Source of the DNA: Bacteroidota bacterium
Lineage (GTDB): Bacteria > Bacteroidota > Bacteroidia > Palsa-965
Direction of reading: 5' to 3'
Assembly (NCBI GenBank): GCA_020402865.1
Contig: JADBYT010000009.1
Coordinates: 124,001-188,000, forward strand
Length of the DNA: 64,000 nt
The position numbers were made by a program, and so were the translations under genes. Under the pieces are notes generated by a model that saw nothing but the letters and a program-made list of their open reading frames with translations, searched no databases and was not told the DNA's origin. Positions 17,668-27,093 of the stretch are shown in pieces. Position 1 is the first letter of the stretch, and each line of letters begins with the position of its first letter.

Positions 17668-17817
17668 GGCTAAACTCCTTTCAGGATGTTTTCCTTGTGT
17701 TATACATACCAAGAGCTGTGCCAAAATTTTCATGAGAGCAGTTGTACCGGTACCAAAAGCCCTAAAAGTTGTGAAGAAGAAAGTAAAGCGTAATGCCACT
17801 GCTTCGGGCTGATCGCT

Positions 17818-17825
17818 TAACTTTG
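17818..17825 (+). promoter_or_regulatory. -7 element TAACTTTG directly before the holin-like gene (leaderless start)
   Basis: TAACTTTG ends five bases before the ATG at 17831, so the transcript would start at or next to the start codon. Confidence 0.5.
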
Positions 17826-17830
17826 AACAC

Positions 17831-18220
17831 ATGAAATTCATTATTCGCATACTCATATCCACACTGGCGGTTTTGCTTACCTGCTACATCCTGCCTGACC
17901 GTATGGTGCATGTGGACGGATTTACCACCGCGCTCATTGTGGCTGCTGCACTGGCTTTTCTCAATAGTGTGATTAAACCCATACTCATTGTGCTTACCAT
18001 TCCCATCACGTTTATTACGCTGGGGCTTTTCCTGCTTGTGATCAATGCCGGAATGGTCATGCTGGCCGACAAGTTTATTGATGGGTTTGGCGTGGGCGGC
18101 TTCTGGTCGGCATTACTTTTCAGCTTACTGTTGTCTCTTATTACCGGCGTATTCGAAGGCATTCGCAAACGTGATGAGCAGCGGGCCGATGGCACCAACA
18201 ATTTCAATCGTTTCAACTGA
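17831..18220 (+). CDS. Four-TM membrane protein of the phage holin 4_2 superfamily
   Basis: 129 residues with four hydrophobic segments (~3-20, 31-50, 55-78, 92-113) and the family pattern ALAFLNSVIKPILIVLTIPITFITLGLFLLVINAGMVMLADKFIDGF. The family (PF04020) is named for a phage holin, but members are widespread as chromosomal inner-membrane proteins of unknown function. No other phage gene is near. It is followed 15 bases later by dgt in the same direction and may share a transcript. Confidence 0.85.
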   Translation: MKFIIRILISTLAVLLTCYILPDRMVHVDGFTTALIVAAALAFLNSVIKPILIVLTIPITFITLGLFLLVINAGMVMLADKFIDGFGVGGFWSALLFSLLLSLITGVFEGIRKRDEQRADGTNNFNRFN

Positions 18221-18235
18221 TTTTTTCGCTTGCGT

Positions 18236-19612
18236 ATGCAATGGTCAACCCTGTTTTCAGAAACCCGCCCCGGCGATAGCAGCCCGCGACAAACCTCTGA
18301 AGACCGCACCAACTTTGAGCGCGATTTCGACCGCGTGGTTTTTTCATCGGCCTTTCGCCGGCTGCAGGATAAAACACAGGTAATTCCGCTGCCCGATAAT
18401 GATTTTGTACACACGCGCCTTACGCATAGTCTCGAAGTGTCGTGCGTAGGCCGCTCACTGGGCAAAATGGTAGGGCGCGAAATCATTGCCCGGCACAAGC
18501 TGCAAAACCTGCACTCGTCAGACTTTGGCGCCGTGGTAGCCGCAGCGGCTTTGGCACACGATATTGGTAATCCGCCTTTCGGTCATTCGGGCGAGGCTGC
18601 CATCAGCGACTATTTCCTCAATGGAAACGGAAAGCGGTTTAAAGACGCCATCGGCGACGAAACACTCTGGCAGGATCTTGTAAACTTCGAAGGCAATGCA
18701 AACGGGTTTCGCCTGCTCACTGCCTACGACCAGTCAACAGGCGGCGGCAGCATCAACCTTACGTTTTCTTCCCTTGCCGCATTTGCCAAATATCCCACGC
18801 GTTCGCACAAAACCAATACCGAACATCAGTGGCGTGGCAGCCAGAAAAAATACGGCTACTTTGCCGATGATCAGGCCCTCTTCGAACGCATTTTCACCGA
18901 ACTCGGCATCGAAAAACTTCCCGGCACCGACTACGCCTGGCATCGTCACCCGCTGGCCTTTCTGGTTGAAGCGGCTGATGATATCTGCTACCGCATCATC
19001 GACTTCGAAGACGGCCTGCGCATGCGCCTCATCGGCGACAAAGAAGGCACTGATCTGCTGAAAAAAGTGGCCGGCCATTTTTACAACGAAGAGCGTTTCA
19101 AACGCATCGACCCAAAAAACAAAAACGAGCAGCGGGGCTATCTCCGCGCCGTATGCATAAGTCGTCTTATTGATGAGGCTTTCACCGCTTTTATGGATCA
19201 TGAAAGTGAAATTCTTTCCGGAAAATTTGACAAAGCACTTTTAAAAGTTTTTCCGGCCGAACTCGAACAACCACTCAAACAAATTAATGATCTCTCAGTA
19301 AACAACATTTACAAAAGCCGCTCCGTACTCGAAATAGAAGCTGCAGGGTTCAATGTGGTAGCGGAGTTGCTTGATCTTTTTATCAATGCCGCCATAGACG
19401 ATCATCAATATGGTAAAGAGTTGAAGAAGAAAAAGCCTTACAGCGAAAAAATCCTCAGCATCCTGCCCGATCAGTTTCTCTTCAAAGGCGAGGCGCATGG
19501 CCGCGATCTTTATCTGCGCATCCTCCGCATCTGCGAGTTTGTGGCGGGCATGACAGATACTTATGCCGTGAATATTTACCGGAAATTAAAAGGCATCGAA
19601 TTGCCCCGGTAA
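18236..19612 (+). CDS. dgt: Deoxyguanosinetriphosphate triphosphohydrolase (dGTPase, HD family)
   Basis: 458 residues. It hydrolyses dGTP (or dNTPs) to the nucleoside and tripolyphosphate, controlling dNTP pools. The HD-domain metal ligands are seen as HTRLTHSLEVS and AAALAHDIGNPPFGHSGE, with SSAFRRLQDKTQV near the N-terminus and VEAADDICYRIIDFEDGLR giving the last Asp. The ATG at 18236 (MQWSTLFSETRPGD) is chosen over a TTG six bases upstream because the protein family starts here. Length matches dGTPases of the Bacteroidota type. It has tandem terminator structures ~235 bases downstream. Confidence 0.92.
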   Translation: MQWSTLFSETRPGDSSPRQTSEDRTNFERDFDRVVFSSAFRRLQDKTQVIPLPDNDFVHTRLTHSLEVSCVGRSLGKMVGREIIARHKLQNLHSSDFGAVVAAAALAHDIGNPPFGHSGEAAISDYFLNGNGKRFKDAIGDETLWQDLVNFEGNANGFRLLTAYDQSTGGGSINLTFSSLAAFAKYPTRSHKTNTEHQWRGSQKKYGYFADDQALFERIFTELGIEKLPGTDYAWHRHPLAFLVEAADDICYRIIDFEDGLRMRLIGDKEGTDLLKKVAGHFYNEERFKRIDPKNKNEQRGYLRAVCISRLIDEAFTAFMDHESEILSGKFDKALLKVFPAELEQPLKQINDLSVNNIYKSRSVLEIEAAGFNVVAELLDLFINAAIDDHQYGKELKKKKPYSEKILSILPDQFLFKGEAHGRDLYLRILRICEFVAGMTDTYAVNIYRKLKGIELPR

Positions 19613-19790
19613 ATAAAATAAGGAGCGAATTGGGGGAAGCAATAAAAAACCGTTCGGCTCCTGCCCTCCCTGCAAATCTCGGTAAATTGTGATTTGGTTG
19701 GCATTCTGCACCCTGCGGGCTTTCCGTTCGGTCAGGGCTATAACTAATTACCGTCCGGTGCATCAAATTCACAAATATTCTACACTAAGC

Positions 19791-19856
19791 CTAAGCTGCG
19801 GAAAGTTTCAGCAGTCCTAAGCTGCGGAAAGTTTCACTAAGCTGCGGAAAGTTTCA
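19791..19856. repeat. Three tandem copies of a 20-bp unit
   Basis: CTAAGCTGCGGAAAGTTTCA occurs exactly at 19791-19810, 19817-19836 and 19837-19856, the last two abutting. The core CGGAAAGTTT in each copy is complementary to AAACTTTCCG at 19872-19881, so any copy could form the 5' arm of the terminator stem that follows. Confidence 0.9.
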
Positions 19857-19919
19857 ATCAGCGAAGCTGATAAACTTTCCGTTTTTTATACTCAAGTCTC
19901 CAGACTTGAGTATAAAAAG
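19845..19919. terminator. Two consecutive terminator hairpins between convergent genes
   Basis: Hairpin A: CGGAAAGTTT (19845-19854) pairs with AAACTTTCCG (19872-19881), with an inner ATCAGC/GCTGAT stem, and is followed by TTTTTT on the plus strand. Hairpin B: TATACTCAAGTCT (19887-19899) pairs with AGACTTGAGTATA (19902-19914), flanked by a T run on the left and an A run on the right, so it works on both strands. They separate dgt (plus) from the DUF2779 gene (minus). 19613-19790 and 19920-20037 show nothing else. Confidence 0.8.
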
Positions 19920-20037
19920 AAGCACATACTGCAACATGCAGATCAGTAATTGGAAAATCAACTCAACGGCAAAAGGCTACGTAAAAACGTGTACTCACCG
20001 ACTAAAGCAAAACGAATACATCGGCCTGCTTAGCTTT

Positions 20038-21522
20038 TCAGCCCGCGGCTTTCTCAAGCACTTCAAAAATCTTCACCATCGCCAGTGTGTCCAGCCGGCA
20101 ATATTCGCGGAGCTCTTCTTTGCGTTCTTCGCGCAAAAACATGTCAGTTACCAGATGCAACTGATCGTACACCGCCATGGCGTGGCTGCCGTTTTTAATT
20201 ACCAGGGCCTCATGGCTGAGTTCAGGAATTAGCGCAGGCAAAACATTTTTGAGCGAAATAGAGCCATTTTGCGCCGGAGCGTGGTACCAGCCTTCGGCAA
20301 AAGGTTGCATAAGATCGCGCAATCGGTCAAGCCTTTGTTTAATTTCTATGGCAAATGCAGGAAACTGCTGTGCCAGTTGATGCAATGTATAACGCTCGGC
20401 AGATATATCATAAGCCAGTATCAGGTTGCTGCCTTCGGTATGCGCCAGAAAGTGCTTTATGAATTCCGGGCGCGGATCTTCACCCGGTTCGGCCAGAAAG
20501 TTTAAATGTGTTAAGGCATCCCGCCCCGCATTGCGGCGGTGTAATGAGTAGGCAAAAGGCAATGCCATAAACGGCCGGGTACCCGAAAATCGCGGAACCG
20601 CAGGCTGAAAATTTTCGATATCCAAAAAGTCAAGCTCACCTTGCAATGCAGTTAAGTAAGTCTTTAGCTTTTCCTTATTCACAAAGGGTAATCCAGTTTT
20701 CCGGGTTGCAATTTGCAACTTTGCCAAAGGCAAAAGCTCTTCACTCTCCGGAACCTGCTCGGGCGTACGCATTCCCTTTGCAAATAATAATTGTTGATCG
20801 GCCCGCGACATACCGGCCAGATCAAACACTGAAGGCTGGGGCAAATTTTTCCAGCAATGCCCCATATAATCACAGTTGTAGGGTGTAAAGCAACGTGCCC
20901 CCACATCTACATCAGGTATTTGCGGCGAATTCAACCACTGCTTCTGCTCTTCTATACGTGCCGCAATTAAGTCAACCTGGCTCTGTGCAAAAGCAAGCAC
21001 TGAGGTTTTTCTGAAAAACTGCTGCAGGTTTAGCACTCCGTTACGCGTGTAACTTCCGTTAATATGAATCAGCGCCAATTCACTCACCTGCAAACCGGAA
21101 CCTGAAATTACATAGTATTGTAAAGCCGCATCCTGCTGATTAGAAAGCGAAGTACGCAATGAGCTTTTCACTTCATATACTTCCCACGCCTCTCCGTTTC
21201 GCACAAGTATATCGGCCAGCACCAGCACATCCTGATATACAAATGCAGCCTCATAAATTACAGCTGTGCCCGAGGCAATTAATGACTGCGTTTTCTCTAC
21301 CGCCTCAATTGCCCGCGGTCCGCTACCTTGTGTTGCATCAGTGCCTCCCGGATAAAGCTGCCTCGCCAGCAAACCCACATCATGCCCGCGATTGAGTGCT
21401 GCCTGACGAGATGGTGGCAGCGGATCACGATATTGCGGATAATAACGATACAGGAACAATGCTTTTGCACATTGTACACCCCGCATATAAGAGGTCTTAC
21501 TGAGCAGATAATGAGTTGCCAA
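20038..21522 (-). CDS. DUF2779 protein with Cas4-like PD-(D/E)XK nuclease module
   Basis: 494 residues. The N-terminal LLSKTSYMRGVQCAKALFLYRY carries the first Cys of a probable iron-sulfur cluster. The nuclease-like core is YEAAFVYQDVLVLADILVRNG...YEVKSS with Asp and Glu-x-Lys residues. A three-Cys group CFTPYNCDYMGHC near residue 220 completes a Cas4/AddB-like 4-Cys site. The C-terminal half is the DUF2779 region, with RNase-H-like acidic positions (ILAYDISAERYTLHQLA, YCRLDTLAMVKIFEVL near the end, as in DEDD exonucleases). No ATG precedes the conserved N-terminal motif; the start is TTG at 21522, since the internal ATG (21486) would delete that motif. No CRISPR or cas gene is nearby. Role unknown, probably nucleic-acid processing or repair. 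Confidence 0.75.
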   Translation of the reverse strand: MATHYLLSKTSYMRGVQCAKALFLYRYYPQYRDPLPPSRQAALNRGHDVGLLARQLYPGGTDATQGSGPRAIEAVEKTQSLIASGTAVIYEAAFVYQDVLVLADILVRNGEAWEVYEVKSSLRTSLSNQQDAALQYYVISGSGLQVSELALIHINGSYTRNGVLNLQQFFRKTSVLAFAQSQVDLIAARIEEQKQWLNSPQIPDVDVGARCFTPYNCDYMGHCWKNLPQPSVFDLAGMSRADQQLLFAKGMRTPEQVPESEELLPLAKLQIATRKTGLPFVNKEKLKTYLTALQGELDFLDIENFQPAVPRFSGTRPFMALPFAYSLHRRNAGRDALTHLNFLAEPGEDPRPEFIKHFLAHTEGSNLILAYDISAERYTLHQLAQQFPAFAIEIKQRLDRLRDLMQPFAEGWYHAPAQNGSISLKNVLPALIPELSHEALVIKNGSHAMAVYDQLHLVTDMFLREERKEELREYCRLDTLAMVKIFEVLEKAAG

Positions 21523-21815
21523 AACAGGACTAAGGTAATAATTGCTTTCGAGCTATGAATTCAATGCAATATCCCGCATCAATAAAACAATTACTCCATT
21601 CAGCCTGAATCTTGCCACCCTGATTACTATACCTGCATATACATGCCCCCAAACCTACGCTAACCAATCAGTCCAAGTCAACACAAACCAGCCCGGCTCT
21701 GTAAAACAATTCCCCCAAAAACAGCTGAATAGTACCGTCAAATTGTTTGCCTCGGTGCACAAACCCTACGAAACTACTCCCCACACATACCAGCCAGTAC
21801 ACATCAATATTTTCA
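21523..21815. other. Intergenic, nothing recognised
   Basis: About 290 bases between two minus-strand genes. I find no open frame with coding character, hairpin terminator or repeat. It probably carries the promoter of the DUF2779 gene, but no clear TAnnTTTG box is placed. Confidence 0.4.
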
Positions 21816-22388
21816 CTACCCCAATCGGCCTGAATGATGCCGGCCTAACGATAGTAGCTGTTCATAAATACCTCTGAACTGATCCAAACCAATGAGCACG
21901 AGCAGATACAAACCAACCTTCATCAATAAATACAGTATTCTGAACCTTAACCAGGGTACAAACGCACGAAACGCCATTGCCATGGCATCACCTGCCTTGC
22001 GCTGCAGATTTACCACATCCTTGTCATGTGCCATTGCTAATGTCTGCGACTCTTCATTTCTTATGCCTTCAATACTAAACCGGAGATAATTGAACAACGT
22101 AAAATAGTTCTTCCGGTTCGCTTTTAATTGATGAATATCAGACGACAGACGATCAATAATTTTCCTCAAAAAAATCAAATCAGTAGGTGAAAGATTTTTC
22201 TGTGAAAACACGCCGTCAAAAAGCATCATTGTTGCCTCGCTGTGAAGCATACGAAACCGTGCTTCAACAACCTGGCGATTATAAATTGATTTTAAATAAA
22301 TGTGCTGTATTAAAAACACAGCCGAACATGCAACTGTAAGAATAATTAATAGTACCATTTTTATATTTTTAAGATTAATCAATACCAT
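21816..22388 (-). CDS. Hypothetical membrane protein
   Basis: 190 residues, family not recognised. One hydrophobic segment lies at ~10-32 (MVLLIILTVACSAVFLIQHIYL) and another at ~150-170 (ILYLLMKVGLYLLVLIGL). Between them is a charged, probably helical soluble part (RQVVEARFRMLHSEATMMLFDG, IIDRLSSDIHQLKANRKNYFTLFNYLR). The layout suggests two anchors with a cytoplasmic or periplasmic coiled helix bundle. ATG at 22388 or the internal ATG at 22358 is possible. It is the first of three small minus-strand unknowns beside the ECF sigma gene, though spacings of over 80 bases give no proof of an operon. Confidence 0.55.
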   Translation of the reverse strand: MVLINLKNIKMVLLIILTVACSAVFLIQHIYLKSIYNRQVVEARFRMLHSEATMMLFDGVFSQKNLSPTDLIFLRKIIDRLSSDIHQLKANRKNYFTLFNYLRFSIEGIRNEESQTLAMAHDKDVVNLQRKAGDAMAMAFRAFVPWLRFRILYLLMKVGLYLLVLIGLDQFRGIYEQLLSLGRHHSGRLG

Positions 22389-22472
22389 TCACCGCAAATC
22401 ACATTTGTTATACCTGCTTATGTAAGACAAACACAAGCAGCATACTCCTGTAAAATGAATTCAAAAAAGCAA

Positions 22473-22709
22473 TCAGGCAGCTGGTAACGCATCTGCCTCC
22501 GGATACTGTATTCTTTGATCGATCACAAACATTAGCCGTTTGCTTACAGCCTCTTCGCGCAGAATCAACCTCTCAATTTCCTGATCTTTAGCCATTATTA
22601 CCCGCTTAAACCATCTGAACTGCATAATCATAAATGAAATTTGCAGCATTAATATTAATCCCAGGTAAGGGCCGTACGCTTCAATAATTTCTTTAAAATT
22701 AACCATCAT
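22473..22709 (-). CDS. Small single-pass membrane protein, unknown
   Basis: 78 residues. A hydrophobic segment (YLGLILMLQISFMIMQFRWF, ~14-33) is followed by a basic, coiled-coil-like stretch (VIMAKDQEIERLILREEAVSKRLMFVIDQRI). The arrangement is N-terminal anchor plus cytoplasmic helix. Two adjacent ATGs (22709 and 22706) could start it. No family recognised. The downstream neighbour at 21816 has a similar short-anchor design. Confidence 0.5.
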   Translation of the reverse strand: MMVNFKEIIEAYGPYLGLILMLQISFMIMQFRWFKRVIMAKDQEIERLILREEAVSKRLMFVIDQRIQYPEADALPAA

Positions 22710-22901
22710 GAATACAATTTCGTTCGCTGTCTCGTTTTATTTCCCCACAAAAGTATCCCCTCCCCAACCCCCTTGTCAAGTTCAAAACTATTTCTGTTAA
22801 TATCTTTCCCTCTTTACTTCATACTTATGCTACGCATAAATAAAACTGCACAATTTGCATCTCCCACAAGATATGCATCATTAATACTCCGATAAACACG
22901 T

Positions 22902-22930
22902 AAAAAAAAGCTGCCTTTGCAGACAGCCTT
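22902..22930 (-). terminator. Terminator after the 62-residue gene
   Basis: On the minus strand AAGGCTGTC pairs (with two G-U pairs) with GGCAGCTTT, and is followed by TTTTTA. It begins six bases past the stop of the gene at 22936. The close placement supports that small gene being real. Confidence 0.65.
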
Positions 22931-22935
22931 TACTT

Positions 22936-23124
22936 TTAGTTGTAGATTAATTCTGTTTTACCAGTGATTTCTGAGTTTCGGACTTCAAGCGATTTTGAAA
23001 AACGAAGCAGGGCTTCTATCACATGATCTCCAGGCTCTTCTCCGGCATTGTTTTCCACATAGCGAAGCAATTCTGCATGATCTATCGGAAAACTGTTTAA
23101 TTCTCGTGTAGATGTTTTATTCAT
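22936..23124 (-). CDS. Small acidic soluble protein, unknown
   Basis: 62 residues, no signal or membrane segment, acidic (FPIDHAELLRYVENNAGEEPGDHVIEALLRFSKSLEV). It has a dedicated terminator six bases downstream and lies on the same strand as the ECF sigma factor, but a strong terminator (23182-23218) separates them, so it is transcribed from its own promoter. Family not recognised. Confidence 0.5.
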   Translation of the reverse strand: MNKTSTRELNSFPIDHAELLRYVENNAGEEPGDHVIEALLRFSKSLEVRNSEITGKTELIYN

Positions 23125-23181
23125 TAAACTGAAGATTGGTTTCTATTGCTTAACGCACCCGGTATGCGCATATTGTGCCTG

Positions 23182-23218
23182 AATAAAAAAAACCGGGAAA
23201 ATCCCGGTTTTTTTTATT
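23182..23218. terminator. Strong terminator of the ECF sigma gene
   Basis: AATAAAAAAAACCGGGA (23182-23198) and its perfect complement TCCCGGTTTTTTTTATT (23202-23218) form a 17-bp stem with a 3-base loop, 17 bases past the sigma factor stop. A and T tracts on both sides make it bidirectional. Confidence 0.88.
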
Positions 23219-23235
23219 CAATGGCCTAACACCTA

Positions 23236-23820
23236 TCAGGCGGACAGGGCAATATTGTGTTTCTCCATCATGCGGCGCATATTGATCAGCGCATAACGCA
23301 TGCGGCCTAGTGCAGTGTTGATACTAACATTCGTAAAATCTGCTATCTCCTTGAAACTCATATCCATATAATGACGCATCAACAATACTTCCCGCTGCTC
23401 TTGCGGAAGTTTATCGATTAATCGACGGATGTCGGAACGAACTTGTTTTTTCACCAGTTTGTCCTCATGGTTGCCCTGTCGGAGCACCAATACCGAGAAA
23501 ATATCAAAATCTTCTCCGGCATCCACCAGCGGCATACGCTTCTGACGGCGGAAATGGTCGATAATCAGGTTGTGCGATATACGCAGCACCCAGGGTAAAA
23601 ACTTCCCTTCGTCGCTGTAAGAACCGCGTTTGAGGGTTTGGATTACCTTAATAAAGGTGTCCTGAAAAATATCTTCCGCCAGATGACGGTCGCGAACAAC
23701 CATCATAATGTAAGAAAATACACGCTTTTTATGGCGTTGAATCAGTAATTCGAGGCAGGATTCGTCTCCGGCAACATACAGGTCAACCAGTTCCTGGTCA
23801 TTCAGTTGGTCATAGCGCAT
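23236..23820 (-). CDS. RNA polymerase sigma factor, ECF subfamily
   Basis: 194 residues. Region 2 spans ~15-85 (YVAGDESCLELLIQRHKKRVFSYI, AEDIFQDTFIKVIQTL, FLPWVLRISHNLIIDHFRRQKR). Region 4 spans ~130-185 (LIDKLPQEQREVLLMRHYMDMSFKEIADFTNVSINTALGRMRYALINMRR). No anti-sigma gene is adjacent: the next gene on the strand is a 62-residue unknown behind a strong terminator. A clear Shine-Dalgarno AAAGGAGG sits eight bases before the ATG, notable in a phylum that rarely uses one. It is divergent from uvrA across a 270-base gap. Target genes are unknown. Confidence 0.9.
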   Translation of the reverse strand: MRYDQLNDQELVDLYVAGDESCLELLIQRHKKRVFSYIMMVVRDRHLAEDIFQDTFIKVIQTLKRGSYSDEGKFLPWVLRISHNLIIDHFRRQKRMPLVDAGEDFDIFSVLVLRQGNHEDKLVKKQVRSDIRRLIDKLPQEQREVLLMRHYMDMSFKEIADFTNVSINTALGRMRYALINMRRMMEKHNIALSA

Positions 23821-24065
23821 AGTGGCCTCCTTTCGGGTTTTCAGCTGTGGGTCTGTTTGAAAACGTAGAGGTGTTTCGCTATTCCTGACTTGTATTTTGG
23901 CCTTTTTTAAGACCTGTGAGACAATAAAAGAAGTTTATGTATTCCTAAACGAAATCCGTTTTGATTTGTTGCATGAAAATAAAAAAAATTCCCGGGCAAC
24001 CTCTTTTTCAGAAATCGTCTATGGCAAATATAGACGCTTTCGGTAAAAAATCAAGCATCGTGCCG

Positions 24066-24073
24066 TAATTTTG
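24066..24073 (+). promoter_or_regulatory. -7 element TAATTTTG for uvrA
   Basis: TAATTTTG matches TAnnTTTG and ends 17 bases before the uvrA GTG start. The rest of the divergent gap 23821-24065 shows no other clear site. Confidence 0.55.
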
Positions 24074-24090
24074 CACTTTATTTTCCGAAC

Positions 24091-26967
24091 GTGGCTAAAT
24101 CCTCTATTGAACAACTCGATCCGAAACAGCACATTATTATTAAAGGTGCGCGGATGCATAATCTTAAAAACGTTGATCTGGCGCTGCCCCGCAACCGCTT
24201 TGTGGTGATTACAGGGCTTTCCGGGTCAGGGAAATCATCGCTGGCTTTCGACACGCTCTATGCCGAAGGGCAGCGACGCTATGTGGAAAGTCTATCGGCC
24301 TATGCCCGGCAGTTTCTGGGCAAAATAGAAAAGCCGGCCATCGAATACATTAAAGGTATTTCGCCCGCTGTGGCTATTGAGCAAAAGGTGAACACACGCA
24401 ACCCGCGCTCTACTGTGGGCACATCAACCGAAATTTACGATTATCTCAAGCTACTGTTTGCCCGGGTAGGCCAAACCTACTCGCCGGTAAGCGGCAATCT
24501 GGTAAAACGCCATTCGGTGAGCGATGTGGTGGATGCTATTCTGGCCCTTCCCGACCAGACACGTTTATATATTCTCTCGCCGCTGCCCAAAAAAGAAGGA
24601 AAATTGCTCAAAGAACAACTTGGCCTGCTTTTGCAACAAGGTTTTACACGCATACTCTACAAAGGCGAAATGCTGCGCCTGAACGAGATAAACGTGTCGG
24701 AGCTATCAGCTAAAGAGGAATTGTTTATTGTTATTGACCGTGTGGCTGTAAATGCTGGCGACGAAGATTCGCGCTCACGGCTGGCCGACTCGGTACAAAC
24801 GGCTTTTTACGAGGGCGAAGGCGATTGTATCATTCAACTGGCCGATGCAGCTGCACCAGATCCGGCACCAACAAAAGGAAAAAAGAAAAAAGCTGAAGCC
24901 CCGGAAACGCCCGGCCAGCTGCTGTTCTCCAACCGCTTTGAGGCCGACGGCATTCAGTTTGATGAGCCAAACGTACATTTCTTCAGCTTCAATAATCCTA
25001 TTGGTGCCTGCAAAACCTGTGAAGGATTTGGCAACGTAATCGGTATTGATGAAGACCTCGTGATTCCCAACAAAGGCCTGTCCATTTACGAAGATGCCGT
25101 GGCCTGCTGGAAAGGTGAAAAAATGGGCGAATGGAAAGAGAAGCTGGTTATGAATGCCTATAAATTCGATTTCCCCATTCATAAACCGGTATATGAACTT
25201 ACCGAAGCCCAGCGCAAACTGCTGTGGACAGGCAACAAATATTTTTGGGGACTGAACGACTTTTTCAAATTCCTAGAAGAGCAGAGCTACAAAATTCAAT
25301 ACCGCGTGATGCTTTCCCGCTACCGGGGCAAAACTACCTGTCCCGACTGCCGTGGCACACGTTTGCGCAAAGATGCCAACTATGTAAAAGTGGCTGATAA
25401 GTCGATAAGCGATATTGTGCTCATGCAGGTGCAGGATGCGCTGGTGTTTTTTGAGCAAATAAAGCTCGACAAACATGCGCAGCTTGTGGCCAAACGCCTG
25501 CTGGCCGAAATTACAAACCGCCTGCGTTTCCTTTGCGACGTAGGTTTAGGTTACCTCACACTCAACCGCTTGTCATCAACCCTTTCCGGCGGCGAATCGC
25601 AACGTATTAACCTGGCTACTTCGCTTGGAAGCAGTCTGGTGGGTTCGATGTATATTCTCGACGAGCCCAGCATTGGCCTGCATCCGCGCGATACAGAGCG
25701 TCTGATACGCGTGCTGCACGGTTTGCGCGACATTGGCAATACCGTAATTGTGGTGGAGCACGACGAAGAAATCATGCGTGCGTCGGATGCGATGGTTGAC
25801 ATGGGCCCCATGGCCGGAAGCCTCGGCGGTGAAGTAGTATTCAGCGGCACACACAAAGATTTGCTCCTCTCCAACGGCCTCACCGCAAAATACCTCACCG
25901 GACGCGAAGTAATTCCGATTCCCGCAAAACGCCGTCCGTGGAAAGCCCACATTGAAGTAAACGGCGCCCGCGAAAACAACCTCAAAAATATCTCGGTAAA
26001 ATTTCCGCTCGATGTAATGACGGTTGTAACCGGCGTTAGCGGATCGGGTAAATCAACACTCGTGAAACGCATCCTCTACCCTGCCGTGCAGAAACACCTG
26101 GGCGGCTACGGCGAGCAGACCGGCCATTTCGACCGGCTTGGCGGCGATTTCAGACATATTGCTGCAGTTGAATTTATCGACCAGAATCCCATCGGCAAAT
26201 CATCACGTTCCAATCCGGTAACGTATGTAAAAGCCTACGACGAAATACGCGCACTTTATGCCGAGCAGCAACTTTCGAAAATGCGCGGCTACAAGGCTTC
26301 ACACTTCTCATTTAATGTAGAAGGCGGCCGCTGCGAAGTATGCGAAGGCGAAGGCGAAGTAGTAGTGGAAATGCAGTTTATGGCCGATGTGCATTTGCTT
26401 TGCGAAGGCTGCAAGGGCAAACGCTTTAAAGAGGAAGTGCTGGAAGTACAGCACAACGGCAAACACATTGCCGATGTACTGGAAATGACCGTTGATGATG
26501 CCATTACCTTCTTCAACGACGGCAGCAACCACGGCAAAAAAATTGTAAACAAGCTCCGCCCGCTGCAAGACACCGGCTTAGGTTATGTTCACCTCGGCCA
26601 GTCGTCAAGCACACTTTCCGGCGGCGAGGCACAACGTATCAAACTTGCTTCGTTCCTCGGTTTAGGCCACAACCAGCCGCCCACACTTTTCATTTTCGAC
26701 GAACCCACCACCGGCCTGCATTTCCACGACATACGCAAACTGCTCGATGCATTTCATGCACTGCTTGCGCAGGGGCATTCGCTCATTATTATTGAGCATA
26801 ACATGGATGTAGTGAAATGCGCCGACTGGGTAATTGACCTCGGCCCCGAAGGCGGACAGGAGGGCGGCCATCTGGTGTTTGAAGGTACGCCGGAGCAGAT
26901 GGTGAAAAGTAAAACATCGGCTACTGGAATGTATTTGAAGGAAAAACTGAGCGGAGGAAAAAAGTAA
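24091..26967 (+). CDS. uvrA: Excinuclease ABC subunit A
   Basis: 958 residues, full length. It is the ATP-dependent damage-recognition subunit of nucleotide excision repair. Two ABC modules are present: Walker [24 protein letters not shown] near residue 45 and [15 protein letters not shown] near 650; signatures [16 protein letters not shown] and [16 protein letters not shown]; Walker [15 protein letters not shown] and [14 protein letters not shown]. Zinc-binding CxxC pairs are CKTC/CPDC and CEVC/CEGC. A Lys-rich insertion ([13 protein letters not shown], ~267-280) lies in the linker before the first zinc module. The start is GTG at 24091 directly after the promoter box. Monocistronic. Confidence 0.97.
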   Translation: MAKSSIEQLDPKQHIIIKGARMHNLKNVDLALPRNRFVVITGLSGSGKSSLAFDTLYAEGQRRYVESLSAYARQFLGKIEKPAIEYIKGISPAVAIEQKVNTRNPRSTVGTSTEIYDYLKLLFARVGQTYSPVSGNLVKRHSVSDVVDAILALPDQTRLYILSPLPKKEGKLLKEQLGLLLQQGFTRILYKGEMLRLNEINVSELSAKEELFIVIDRVAVNAGDEDSRSRLADSVQTAFYEGEGDCIIQLADAAAPDPAPTKGKKKKAEAPETPGQLLFSNRFEADGIQFDEPNVHFFSFNNPIGACKTCEGFGNVIGIDEDLVIPNKGLSIYEDAVACWKGEKMGEWKEKLVMNAYKFDFPIHKPVYELTEAQRKLLWTGNKYFWGLNDFFKFLEEQSYKIQYRVMLSRYRGKTTCPDCRGTRLRKDANYVKVADKSISDIVLMQVQDALVFFEQIKLDKHAQLVAKRLLAEITNRLRFLCDVGLGYLTLNRLSSTLSGGESQRINLATSLGSSLVGSMYILDEPSIGLHPRDTERLIRVLHGLRDIGNTVIVVEHDEEIMRASDAMVDMGPMAGSLGGEVVFSGTHKDLLLSNGLTAKYLTGREVIPIPAKRRPWKAHIEVNGARENNLKNISVKFPLDVMTVVTGVSGSGKSTLVKRILYPAVQKHLGGYGEQTGHFDRLGGDFRHIAAVEFIDQNPIGKSSRSNPVTYVKAYDEIRALYAEQQLSKMRGYKASHFSFNVEGGRCEVCEGEGEVVVEMQFMADVHLLCEGCKGKRFKEEVLEVQHNGKHIADVLEMTVDDAITFFNDGSNHGKKIVNKLRPLQDTGLGYVHLGQSSSTLSGGEAQRIKLASFLGLGHNQPPTLFIFDEPTTGLHFHDIRKLLDAFHALLAQGHSLIIIEHNMDVVKCADWVIDLGPEGGQEGGHLVFEGTPEQMVKSKTSATGMYLKEKLSGGKK

Positions 26968-27093
26968 TTTGTTACAGATATATTTAGACACTGTAAATCA
27001 ATTCTGTTTTGGAAGTGATTATTTTACCCGAACGAATTACTTGCCTGAGCTAATTTATTCCTAACTTCATTCACCGTAAAGGAGCAAAACAAA

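Noticed and set aside
17831-18220. Prophage holin
   Set aside because: The family name is historical; no endolysin, capsid, integrase or other phage gene is nearby and members are common on chromosomes.
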